A DNA stretch of 64,000 bases from Vibrio sp. YMD68 (GTDB lineage Bacteria; Pseudomonadota; Gammaproteobacteria; Enterobacterales; Vibrionaceae), in the NCBI RefSeq assembly GCF_029958905.1, contig NZ_CP124614.1:1488001-1552000 (forward strand), given 5' to 3'. The notes under the pieces were generated by a model. The model was not told where the DNA came from, searched no databases, and was given only the letters and a program-made list of their open reading frames with translations. Shown here one piece after another: positions 48,531 through 57,114 of this stretch. The stretch's first letter is position 1, and each line of letters begins with the position of its first letter. Position numbers and translations under genes: made by a program.

Positions 48531-48580
48531 AATCATTTATTCTCTAACGTAACTTCAATCAATATCAGGAAGATAGTTTA

Positions 48581-49852
48581 ATGATTACAAAAAAATCTAT
48601 GTCGGCTGCGGTTTTATCAATGACCGCCATCGTCGGGTGCACTAACGAGACTGAAACCAAGCAAGTAAGTCCTGTGACAGAGCAAGATGTAAAAGCAAAC
48701 TACATCAACATGGCACATGCGGCTTATGCGGATTCACTGACGACAGCGCTGACATTACAACAATCTATCGAAGCACTTTTAGCGAAACCGACAGAGCAAA
48801 ATTTAGAGAATGCCAAAGCCGCTTATAAGCTGGCGAGAGTGCCTTATCAGCAGTCTGAAATTATGCGTTGGGATACCGATATTACGCTTGAAGCAGGGTT
48901 AGACAAAGACGGTGGATTAGTCAGTGTTGATGAGTGGGAAGGGCAAGTCAATGCGTGGCCACTCGATGAACAAGCGATTGATTATGTTCAAGGCAACGCG
49001 AATGCGGGCATCATCAACCAAGTAAATGGTCCAGCAATTACAGCGCAATACTTGATTGATCAAAATGGTGTTGGTGGTGAAGCCAATGTTACCACTGGTT
49101 ATCATGCCATTGAGTTCCTTTTATGGGGCCAGGATTTGAACGGAACCAACCCAGGGGCTGGCGAACGCAGTGTCAATGATTTCCAAACAGACGCTAGCGG
49201 TCAATGCAGTGCGTCTAATTGTGACCGTCGTCGTCAATACCTTAGTGTTGCAACCCAACTTGTCGTTGATGACCTGAAAGCGATGACAGCCGAATGGACA
49301 GAAAAAGCGGTGATGACAGAAGGGACACTGGCGAATAACTTCAATAACTCAGAAGATGGCATCCGTTACATCTTATTCGCAATGAAAGCGATGGCGACTG
49401 ACGAACTGGCTTCTGCGCGAATGAATGAAGGCCTAGAAGGTGTCGATCCAGAACAAGAGCATGATTGCTTTAGTGACTTAAGCCATGTTGCTATTTATTA
49501 CAACCACCAAAGTGTACGTAACGCTTTTTACGGCCGTTATGAAAAACTGGACGGTTCTGTTGTCTCTGGTGCCAGTGTCTCTGACCTAATCAAGCAAAAA
49601 AGCCCAGTTCTTTACAAGCAGTTTGATGACGCGTTGAACAGCATCGAGACAAATATGAGAGTGGTTTATGATGCAGGTGAACAAGCAAACCCAATTCGCT
49701 TTGACCAGATTATTGGTCAAGATGAAAATGGTAAAGAGAAGCAAGCAGCATTGGCCGCGGTTTACGAGCTTGTTGAATTGACTTCAGCGTTTGCATCAGT
49801 AGAAGAGTTGCTTTCTATCCAGCCGTTAACGCTTGATGGAAGTGGCGACTAA
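48581..49852 (+). CDS. Imelysin-family iron-regulated lipoprotein
   Basis: A 423-residue lipoprotein (signal with SMTAIVGC, Cys20). The imelysin hallmarks are ARVPYQQSE (86-94) and GYHAIEFLLWGQD (173-185; GxHxxE motif). Two-domain helical proteins of this family bind iron or heme at the cell surface or in the periplasm. ATG at 48581 with AGGAAG. A Fur box lies upstream. It is followed by a di-heme oxidoreductase gene, a pairing common in Vibrio iron-uptake loci. Confidence 0.92.
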   Translation: MITKKSMSAAVLSMTAIVGCTNETETKQVSPVTEQDVKANYINMAHAAYADSLTTALTLQQSIEALLAKPTEQNLENAKAAYKLARVPYQQSEIMRWDTDITLEAGLDKDGGLVSVDEWEGQVNAWPLDEQAIDYVQGNANAGIINQVNGPAITAQYLIDQNGVGGEANVTTGYHAIEFLLWGQDLNGTNPGAGERSVNDFQTDASGQCSASNCDRRRQYLSVATQLVVDDLKAMTAEWTEKAVMTEGTLANNFNNSEDGIRYILFAMKAMATDELASARMNEGLEGVDPEQEHDCFSDLSHVAIYYNHQSVRNAFYGRYEKLDGSVVSGASVSDLIKQKSPVLYKQFDDALNSIETNMRVVYDAGEQANPIRFDQIIGQDENGKEKQAALAAVYELVELTSAFASVEELLSIQPLTLDGSGD

Positions 49853-49879
49853 TTGCACCTTTCTAAATGGTAATTTCAA

Positions 49880-49902
49880 GGCAACCTGCGGGTTGTCTTT
49901 TT
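49880..49902 (+). terminator. Weak hairpin between imelysin and di-heme genes
   Basis: GGCAACC (49880-49886) pairs with GGTTGTC (49891-49897, one G-U) and is followed by TTTTTC. It could partly attenuate transcription into the second gene. Confidence 0.7.
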
Positions 49903-49922
49903 CACGTTAAAAGACTCAAAAA

Positions 49923-51389
49923 ATGACTAAAATAGTATTCTCGTTCATTGGCCTGTTTTCCACTTGCGTCATGACGAATGACATTGATCAACAGCAGCAC
50001 CTGTCTGCTGGAGAGACCTCAGTAAAATCTGTTCATGCCTCTGCATTCTCTCAACCGTCAGCGAATTTAACCGCTGGTAGAAATATTCTAAAATTCCACG
50101 GCGGCAACAAATTCTTTGAAGAGCCTTGGGCGCAAGCCGTTGGTTCCGTTAGCTCACAAGATGGTCTCGGCCCACTATTTAACAATAACGCCTGCCAAGA
50201 TTGTCATATTCGTGATGGACGAGGCCATGCATCTAAAGCAGAAAAAGGCGTGCGTGGTACCGATTTTAACAGCATGTTGTTACGTGCATCGAAAAGTGAC
50301 ATTACTCAAGATCAAAAAGACGCGATCAACCAGTCGTTGATGGCCAATGTTCCTGACACTTGTATCGGCGGTCAGCTTCAGCATCAATCAAATTTTGGGA
50401 TAGTAAAAGAAGCAAGCCAAGCCGTCAGCTACCAATATTACCATGTCGAGTTTAGTGATGGTGAAAGCGTGGAATTACGCCGCCCAACATGGCATGTCAA
50501 AGCGCATGGTTGCGAAATCAATAACGATACCGTGTTATCTGCTCGTGTGGCCCCTCAGATGATCGGTTTAGGTTTACTCGCATTGATCGATGACGCTCAG
50601 ATCCTCGCTCAGCAAGATATTGAAGATAAAGATAATAATGGCATTTCTGGCCGAGCAAACTTTGTGTGGTCGGTTGACGATGATGCGGTTGCTTTGGGAC
50701 GCTTTGGTTGGAAAGCGGGTCAGCCAACCATTCGACAACAAACCGCTGGCGCGTTCTTAGGGGATATGGGGCTCACCACGGAGTTGTTTACGACTGAAAA
50801 TTGCATGCCACATCAAAAAGATTGTTTGGCGGCACCGAGTGGAAATGGGGATATGACGGGCGAATACAGCCATGAAGTATCGTCAAAAGTGCTGGAAAAA
50901 GTGGTTTTCTACTCTAGTCATTTATCCGTCCCCGAGCGCCGTAACGCTTATGATGAAAAGGTATTGGCGGGCAAAGCACTCTTTAATGATATTGGTTGTC
51001 ATCAATGCCATACCGAAAGTTATACGACACAACAATCAAAAGAGTTTCCAGAACTGTCCGGACAAAAGATTTACCCATATACCGATATGTTGCTGCATGA
51101 CATGGGGCTAGAATTAACGGACTTTGATAAACACAGCGAGTTTGTTCAAGGGGATATTCAAGTTGAGTTCTTGGCACAAGCCAACGAATGGCGTACTGCA
51201 CCTTTATGGGGGTTGGGTTTGGCGCAAACCGTGGATCCAAACGCAACCTTCTTACACGACGGCCGAGCGCGAACCATTATGGAAGCTGTTCTATGGCATG
51301 GTGGTGAGGCGAGCACTCAGCAACAAGCAGTATTGCAATTGGATAAAGCGCAAAGAGAAAGTTTGATCGCGTTCTTAAACGATTTGTAA
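49923..51389 (+). CDS. Di-heme oxidoreductase (DUF1111 family)
   Basis: A 488-residue periplasmic c-type cytochrome-like protein. The two heme motifs are CQDCH (91-95) and CHQCH (359-363). RRPTWHV and DKDNNGISGRANFVW are family motifs. The N-terminus is hydrophobic (IVFSFIGLFSTCVMT), a short signal peptide. Ribosome site is weak (AAAGAC). It follows the imelysin gene by 70 nt with a weak hairpin between, so it is probably iron-regulated through read-through. Role in iron uptake unproved. Confidence 0.9.
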   Translation: MTKIVFSFIGLFSTCVMTNDIDQQQHLSAGETSVKSVHASAFSQPSANLTAGRNILKFHGGNKFFEEPWAQAVGSVSSQDGLGPLFNNNACQDCHIRDGRGHASKAEKGVRGTDFNSMLLRASKSDITQDQKDAINQSLMANVPDTCIGGQLQHQSNFGIVKEASQAVSYQYYHVEFSDGESVELRRPTWHVKAHGCEINNDTVLSARVAPQMIGLGLLALIDDAQILAQQDIEDKDNNGISGRANFVWSVDDDAVALGRFGWKAGQPTIRQQTAGAFLGDMGLTTELFTTENCMPHQKDCLAAPSGNGDMTGEYSHEVSSKVLEKVVFYSSHLSVPERRNAYDEKVLAGKALFNDIGCHQCHTESYTTQQSKEFPELSGQKIYPYTDMLLHDMGLELTDFDKHSEFVQGDIQVEFLAQANEWRTAPLWGLGLAQTVDPNATFLHDGRARTIMEAVLWHGGEASTQQQAVLQLDKAQRESLIAFLNDL

Positions 51390-51411
51390 CGCTGGCTTTC
51401 TTGCCTCAGAT

Positions 51412-51459
51412 ATTTCTTGCCACACGCATTTCTTGTCACACGTATTTCTTGTTAATCGC
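51412..51459. repeat. 16-bp tandem repeat, three copies
   Basis: Units ATTTCTTGCCACACGC, ATTTCTTGTCACACGT and ATTTCTTGTTAATCGC, starting 23 nt after the di-heme gene stop. Confidence 0.9.
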
Positions 51460-51645
51460 AAGACGTGTTCTTGTATTGGCGCAAAAGGAAAGGTGTGTTT
51501 GGGAATGAAAAAGTTCAGCAAAAAAGAAGAGGATAACCTAGTTAGCGTGAGCCGCGAGGTGAAATGCCGGTGACTAGGTTTGATTCTTTTTTGCTTTATA
51601 TAGGTCTTAATTTTGACGATGAGAGACATGGCGTTGTCTCTGTCG

Positions 51646-51855
51646 CTATAGGACTGTGAAATGTCCTAGCGTGCTGCCGGTATTTGATAAAATCGTACCG
51701 GTACTGTCTCGATCATTGAATTCAAAGTCGATCAGGTAGCTTGTGTCTTGAAGCTTTGGCAATATATGGCGATGTAAAATATCGCTGTTTAACTGTCGTA
51801 TTTCTGCGACCCAAGATAGGTCTTCATTAAGCAAGTTTATTTCAATTTTGAACAT
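51646..51855 (-). CDS. Small hypothetical protein
   Basis: A 69-residue acidic protein (MFKIEINLLNEDLSWVAEIRQLN...) of mixed alpha/beta character, no signal or TM. AAGG Shine-Dalgarno 6 nt before the ATG is good, and the composition is protein-like. Family not recognised. The next minus-strand neighbour upstream is distant, so it would be a single gene. Confidence 0.55.
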   Translation of the reverse strand: MFKIEINLLNEDLSWVAEIRQLNSDILHRHILPKLQDTSYLIDFEFNDRDSTGTILSNTGSTLGHFTVL

Positions 51856-52271
51856 TTAATACCTTGTGATTTAGTGAGTGATTTTTCTCGTGACAATTTA
51901 TACCAATGGATTTGTCGTGTTGTTCTTTTCGACATAAGTGTGCCTTTTATTTATTACAGGTTTATTGAGTGCCGATGACAGATCGCGATTAAAGCGCATG
52001 AATTTTACGCAATGAATGGCAACGGAAATCGGCGAAGTCTTAGTGAGGCTGTTGGTGTAAAGCTATTGAATGATCGATTGAGGTAAAGCTGACGCAAAGA
52101 TGGTGTAACGAGGTTTATCGAGAACTGTCTATGAGGGAACTTGGACTGAATTTTACATTAACAACTCTTATGCAAGAGCCAAGCAGTAACTATACGCTTA
52201 GTTTTATAAAAAGCTATCGTTAATTTCGAGTTGAAGTAAAATAAATGCACGTGTGTATTAACTAATTGAAA
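51856..52271. other. Intergenic region
   Basis: 416 nt between the small gene and the EamA transporter. I see no gene, terminator or recognised motif; the composition is mixed and stops are frequent. Confidence 0.5.
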
Positions 52272-53186
52272 TCATGAGACTTTACGTGTTTTTCTTGTGA
52301 GTGGGGCTAAAATCTGTTTGCCAAACACGTTGATTAGCGCCCCTGTAACAATCAAACCACCGCCTAAATACGTCCACACCGAAGGGATCTCGTTAAATAT
52401 CCAAACCCCAAGGAGTGCGGAAAATACAATCTGTATATAAGAATAGGCAGACGCTTTTCCTGCTGCTTGGGTTTGCATCGCTTTAGTTAGGCCATATTGA
52501 CCTATTTGCGTGAAGATACCGACTAAAATGAGCATGACGGTGAGAAACAGACTCGGCCACACAAAGTGGTTCCAGATAAGAAGAGTCGAGATAGGCAAAG
52601 CGACCAATGGGAAATAGAATATGATCACCGAACTGTCTTCTGTTTGACTCAGTTTTCTCACGATTACATAGGCGATAGAACTGCCAAACGCGCCGCATAA
52701 TGCTATCAGAATGCTCAACATTGGTAGATCGCTTGACACTTCGTTGCTGATGTTAGGTTGAACCATGACGAATAAACCCGCCAAGCAGAACGCGATACAA
52801 ATAACGGTTGATTGCTGAATACGTTCCTTGAGAAATAGAACCCCGAGCAATGCAGTAAATATAGGATGAACGTATTGCAAGATCGTCGCTTCGGCTAAAG
52901 GTAACGTTGTAACCGCATAATACACGCACATCAATGCTGCGGTTCCTACCGCGCCACGCACAAAGAGCAGCGGCTTATTGTTCCCCCATACAGAAATGCC
53001 TTTTCGCTTTACATCCAAATAACTAATGATTAAAGAGACTAATGCTCGAGCTGCAACGATTTCAAATACCGGAATGCCATAATTGCTGATGTACTTCACG
53101 CAAGCGGACATCAGCGCAAATCCAAATGCAGAAAGAAGCATAAACCTAACCCCAACAGGGATAAGCGTTAAAGAGAAAGAGGGCAT
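52272..53186 (-). CDS. EamA/DMT-family transporter
   Basis: A 304-residue inner-membrane protein with ten TM segments in two EamA halves (about 12-140 and 152-292). Motifs include PVFEIVAARALVSLI in the first half and ATILQYVHPIFTALLGVLFLKERI, the DMT signature. Substrates are usually metabolites or amino acids. The start at 53186 has no clear ribosome site; ATG at 53141 (AGG 4 nt upstream) is an alternative that loses 15 residues. Substrate unknown. Confidence 0.9.
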   Translation of the reverse strand: MPSFSLTLIPVGVRFMLLSAFGFALMSACVKYISNYGIPVFEIVAARALVSLIISYLDVKRKGISVWGNNKPLLFVRGAVGTAALMCVYYAVTTLPLAEATILQYVHPIFTALLGVLFLKERIQQSTVICIAFCLAGLFVMVQPNISNEVSSDLPMLSILIALCGAFGSSIAYVIVRKLSQTEDSSVIIFYFPLVALPISTLLIWNHFVWPSLFLTVMLILVGIFTQIGQYGLTKAMQTQAAGKASAYSYIQIVFSALLGVWIFNEIPSVWTYLGGGLIVTGALINVFGKQILAPLTRKTRKVS

Positions 53187-53522
53187 AAAGTGACAGATCT
53201 AATTTGTGTGGAGGGAAATAGTAACACCTAAAGTGGTGAACCGCTCTTATTTGAATGATCCTTCACAACGAAATTTTTACACAGTCAAATTAAAACAAGC
53301 ACATCAAAAGCTTATTCGTTTTATGTGGTGATATAGAAACCACCATCTATTTATCCTTCCTTAATAAATTCTAAGGCTCTTCTACCGGGCTGGCGTATGC
53401 AGTTAATCTTGATATTTAGATGATGGATGAACTATTGACGTATAAAGCGAGGCCTGATGGCGTGGCAACGTCGTTGTTAGTACCAACTATTCAGGCTTTG
53501 CTTGCTTAGTAGCCCGTCAGCT
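53187..53522. other. Intergenic region
   Basis: 336 nt. AGCGAGGCCTGA near 53448 and TCAGGCTTTGCTT near 53490 form an imperfect, long-loop hairpin that may end the next minus-strand gene (stop at 53523). No gene is supported. Confidence 0.45.
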
Positions 53523-54101
53523 CTAGATAGCCAGTTCAGGTTCAGATAGCACTTTTACACAAGCACGGCTGATGTCTTCATCAATGTAAGCCATACCGAG
53601 TTTATTGAGGTAGTCCATGCGATCGGCAGTGCGAAGATCGATGTCGGGACCTGTAATGTTGTTGGCTTGATAAATTTCAGTGAGGTGAGACATGAACTGC
53701 TCGCCAACACTCATCATCAATAAGCTCATTGCTCCTACGTCCGGTCTTACTTTGGCACGCTGCTTTTCAGACAGGTTTACCGCTAACACGATAGGTTGTT
53801 CTTCTCCTTCGAAACGAACACTACGCTCACGAACAGTTTGTTGCGCCCAGTAATATGCTAGCTCTTTACTCTGAGTAAGGAACACAGGTTCGACTGATTC
53901 TGTGTAGTTGTTGCCGATGGTCGCCATGGTTTTTGAAGCAGCTTCGTTGAGCGCTTTGTCTCCAGATCGTTTTAGACCTTGGCCCTGAATAGAAGCCAAT
54001 AAAGCTGAAGATGTGCCGTGATACCAAGTATCACCCGTTTCGAATCCATTTTCTGATAGCAGCGTTTTTGCATCTTTTAGGTGTTTCGGTATTGAAGTCA
54101 T
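53523..54101 (-). CDS. Possible ADP-ribosyltransferase-fold protein next to aceA
   Basis: A 192-residue soluble protein. WYHGTSSALLASIQGQGLKRSGD (26-48) followed by VFLTQSKELAYYWAQQTV (73-90) resembles the N-terminal H-x-T/S strand and the later Tyr helix of ADP-ribosyltransferase-fold proteins (YHGT...I...GL...LT...A..YA). A clear catalytic Glu could not be placed (Glu134 in SVGEQF is one candidate), so activity is uncertain. ATG at 54101 is chosen; the frame continues to a TTG at 54113. It lies downstream of aceA on the same strand, 213 nt away and across a strong hairpin. Confidence 0.6.
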   Translation of the reverse strand: MTSIPKHLKDAKTLLSENGFETGDTWYHGTSSALLASIQGQGLKRSGDKALNEAASKTMATIGNNYTESVEPVFLTQSKELAYYWAQQTVRERSVRFEGEEQPIVLAVNLSEKQRAKVRPDVGAMSLLMMSVGEQFMSHLTEIYQANNITGPDIDLRTADRMDYLNKLGMAYIDEDISRACVKVLSEPELAI

Positions 54102-54125
54102 AGGCACTCTCAATCAAAAGGAATA

Positions 54126-54157
54126 TCAACAAACATGAATCTCAACAAACATGAATA
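54126..54157. repeat. 16-bp tandem duplication
   Basis: TCAACAAACATGAATC (54126-54141) and TCAACAAACATGAATA (54142-54157), in the 5-prime region of the ADP-ribosyltransferase-like gene. Confidence 0.92.
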
Positions 54158-54211
54158 CAGTTAGCTTAAACAGATGTTGCTTAGCAGACCGTGGTGTAGA
54201 ACACAATTCTT

Positions 54212-54256
54212 AGGCTTTGAGATAAAGCTGGCAGTCGTAGCTTTATCTCAAAGCCT
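54212..54256 (-). terminator. 18-bp hairpin downstream of aceA
   Basis: A perfect 18-bp stem (54212-54229 with 54239-54256, 9-nt loop) about 60 nt past the aceA stop. No U-run. It is probably the aceA transcript end or a stabilising structure. Confidence 0.7.
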
Positions 54257-54314
54257 TCCCCCGGTTCCTTACTCAAGTAAGAAACAATAGCGGAGGAGGC
54301 TTTATTGCTAGCGG

Positions 54315-55913
54315 TTAATCAAACTGATTAGACGTATTCGCTTCACCCGCGGCTTTTAGTGCATTCTCACCAGCGAAGTATTCTTTGTGATCATCACCGA
54401 TGTCTGAACCAGACATGTTTTGGTGTTTAACACATGCGATACCTTGGCGGATCTCTTTACGTTGAACATTCGCAACGTAACCCAACATGCCTTGGTCGCC
54501 GAAGTACTCTTTTGCAAGGTTGTCAGTAGACAGCGCTGCAGTGTGGTAAGTCGGTAGAGTAATCAAGTGGTGGAAGATACCCGCTTCACGAGATGCATCC
54601 GCTTGGAATGTGCGAATCTTATCGTCAGCGCTTGCAGACAGTTCAGTTTCATCGTATTCCGCACTCATTAGGTTTGCACGGTCGTAAGCTGAAACATCTT
54701 TACCTTCTGCTACCATTGCATCGTAAGCTTGCTGACGGAAGTTTAGCGTCCAGTTGAATGATGGAGAGTTGTTGTAAACCAGTTTCGCATTAGGGTGTAC
54801 TTCACGTACGCCGTCCATCATCTCTTTGATTTGACCAATGTGTGGCTTCTCAGTCTCAATCCAAAGTAGGTCAGCACCCGCGTTGATGGCTTCGATACAG
54901 TCAAATACACAGCGATCTTCGCCGGTACCTTCGCGGAATTGGTATAAGCCTGAAGGTAGACGCTTAGGTCGAACTAGCTTGCCGTCACGGTTGAAGCAAA
55001 CATCACCTTCAGCCATATCAGCAACATCAATCTCTTCAACATCTAGGTATGAGTTGTAGATGTCACCTTGGTCGCCAGGCTCTTTCACTACTGCGATTTC
55101 TTTTGTTAGACCAGCACCTTGTGAATCGGTACGAGCAACAATGATGCCGTTATCGATGCCTAGTTCAAGGAATGCGTAACGAAGGGCACGAAGCTTCGCG
55201 TGGAAGTCAGCGTGTGGAACCGTTACTTTGCCGTCTTGGTGACCACATTGCTTCTCATCGGCTACTTGGTTTTCGATTTGTAGACAACAAGCACCCGCTT
55301 CAATCATCTGCTTAGCCATTAGGTAAGTCGCTTCTGCGTTACCGAAGCCAGCATCGATATCGGCAATGATTGGTACTACGTGTGTCACGTGGTTGTCGAT
55401 TTTGTCTTGGATACGGTTTTGTAGATCCACATCGCCTGCTTCACGAGCTGTATCCAATTCACGGAATAAACCACCCAATTCACGAGCATCGGCTTGGCGT
55501 AGGAAGGTGTATAGCTCTTCTACTAGGCCAGCAACGGATGTTTTCTCATGCATAGATTGGTCTGGAAGTGGACCAAAGTCAGAGCGAAGTGCAGCAACCA
55601 TCCAACCAGAAAGGTATAGGTAACGACGGTCTGTCTTGCCACCAAAGTGCTTTTTAATAGAAATCAGCTTTTGTTGGCCGATGAAACCATGCCAGCAACC
55701 CAGAGACTGGGTGTATTGAGAGCTGTCTTCGTCGTAAGTCGCCATGTCTGCACGCATGATATCAGCCGTGTATTGCGCAATATCCAGACCTGTTTTGAAT
55801 TTGTTTTGAGCTCGCATACGAGCAGCAGATTCAGCATTGATTGCATCCCATGGAGCACCTGCAGCGCTTTTTGCAACTTCTATCATTTCGATATCTTGTG
55901 TAATTTGCGACAT
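54315..55913 (-). CDS. aceA: Isocitrate lyase
   Basis: A 532-residue enzyme splitting isocitrate to glyoxylate and succinate, the first glyoxylate-shunt step. It belongs to the longer isocitrate lyase type (about 530 residues; E. coli AceA is about 434). The active-site motif reads KQCGH (221-225, Cys223) instead of the usual KKCGH. DIDAGFGNAEATY, ENQVADEKQ and NNSPSFNW are conserved. ATG at 55913 with AAGGAATA upstream. It is divergent from a LysR regulator gene and near malate synthase, so the shunt is one locus. Confidence 0.96.
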   Translation of the reverse strand: MSQITQDIEMIEVAKSAAGAPWDAINAESAARMRAQNKFKTGLDIAQYTADIMRADMATYDEDSSQYTQSLGCWHGFIGQQKLISIKKHFGGKTDRRYLYLSGWMVAALRSDFGPLPDQSMHEKTSVAGLVEELYTFLRQADARELGGLFRELDTAREAGDVDLQNRIQDKIDNHVTHVVPIIADIDAGFGNAEATYLMAKQMIEAGACCLQIENQVADEKQCGHQDGKVTVPHADFHAKLRALRYAFLELGIDNGIIVARTDSQGAGLTKEIAVVKEPGDQGDIYNSYLDVEEIDVADMAEGDVCFNRDGKLVRPKRLPSGLYQFREGTGEDRCVFDCIEAINAGADLLWIETEKPHIGQIKEMMDGVREVHPNAKLVYNNSPSFNWTLNFRQQAYDAMVAEGKDVSAYDRANLMSAEYDETELSASADDKIRTFQADASREAGIFHHLITLPTYHTAALSTDNLAKEYFGDQGMLGYVANVQRKEIRQGIACVKHQNMSGSDIGDDHKEYFAGENALKAAGEANTSNQFD

Positions 55914-56043
55914 AACTATTCCTTAGTTTCACGTGGGGTATGGTTGCCAAATTGGCTTGGATTAAAACTTTGCTATGGACAAAGAATAACCACGCATGTG
56001 ATAATTTTGTTAATTTATAGTTATTATATTCGGTATTTTTCTT

Positions 56044-56997
56044 ATGAATATTGCTCGTATAGACCTTAATTTGCTTGTGTATTTAGACATGTTGCTACGT
56101 GAAAGAAACGTTACACGAGCGGCAAATCAATTGGGTATTACTCAGCCAGCCATGAGTAATGGCCTTCGCCGATTGCGTGATCTGTTTGAGGATCCGCTAT
56201 TAGTGAGAACAAGTGAAGGGATGATACCAACCGAACGAGCACATAAGTTGCAACCACTGATTCGAAACATCCTGGCCAATGTAGAAAAGACACTCCAACC
56301 GACCACAGAGTTTAATGCAGAAGACAGTGAACGCGTGTTTCGTATCATGGCGAGTGACTATGCGGAATCGACCATTATTCAGCCGTTATTAAAAAAGTTG
56401 AGCGAGATAGCACCGAAAATACGGCTGGATATCATGACGCCAAGTGATGTGAGCTATCAGGATGTGGAGCAGGGTACTGTTGATATAATTATCAACCGTT
56501 TTGACGATATTCCTCAGTCATTTCACCAGATGAGCCTTTGGCACGACGGGTTTTCTTGTCTATTTAGTTGTGACAACCCAATTGCAGACAACTTCGATAT
56601 TCTGTCCTATTTAAAGGCGCAACATATCTGGGTAAGTAAGACGGGTATGGGTACGGGGGTGGGAGTAAATCCAAGTGAAGCACAAAAGCTCGGTTGGATA
56701 GATGAAGCCCTTATTCGTATCGGAAAAACACGCAATATTACGGTGTTTACTCGACATTACCTATCAGCCATTCTCTTCGCTCAACAGAAGAATCTGATCC
56801 TGACCATTCCAACCAAAGCCGCGCAACTGCAGCGAAATAATCCAAGGCTGTTGATCAAACCCGCTCCTTTTGCGATTGAACCGTTTGAAGTGAAAATGGC
56901 GTGGAGTCCATTATTACAAACCAATCCAGACCACCAGTGGATGCGTCGCTTGATTAAAAGTGTTGCCAATGAAATCGAGAGCGGAGTGACGGAATAA
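56044..56997 (+). CDS. LysR-family regulator of the glyoxylate locus
   Basis: A 317-residue LysR regulator. The HTH is RNVTRAANQLGITQPAMSNGLRRLRDLFEDPLLVR (about 21-55), followed by a periplasmic-binding-like effector domain. It is encoded between divergent aceA (130-nt gap) and glcB (117-nt gap), so it most likely controls both. AT-rich dyads CATAAA...TTTATG (57042-57062) before glcB and a TTAATTTATAG stretch (about 56010-56020) near the aceA promoter are candidate sites. Effector unknown (glyoxylate or a related acid would fit). Ribosome site is weak. Confidence 0.9.
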   Translation: MNIARIDLNLLVYLDMLLRERNVTRAANQLGITQPAMSNGLRRLRDLFEDPLLVRTSEGMIPTERAHKLQPLIRNILANVEKTLQPTTEFNAEDSERVFRIMASDYAESTIIQPLLKKLSEIAPKIRLDIMTPSDVSYQDVEQGTVDIIINRFDDIPQSFHQMSLWHDGFSCLFSCDNPIADNFDILSYLKAQHIWVSKTGMGTGVGVNPSEAQKLGWIDEALIRIGKTRNITVFTRHYLSAILFAQQKNLILTIPTKAAQLQRNNPRLLIKPAPFAIEPFEVKMAWSPLLQTNPDHQWMRRLIKSVANEIESGVTE

Positions 56998-57114
56998 CAC
57001 AGTTTGTAGGGTATTTTTTATATGAATATCCAATATAACTGGCATAAATTAGCTAAATTTATGTCCGTTGCGTAAATTTATTCAGTAGTCATCAGTTAGC
57101 TTGAGAGAGATTTT

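Noticed and set aside
51375..51629. A minus-strand frame of 84 codons
   Set aside because: It covers the 16-bp repeats and overlaps the di-heme gene end; composition is not protein-like and no ribosome site was seen.
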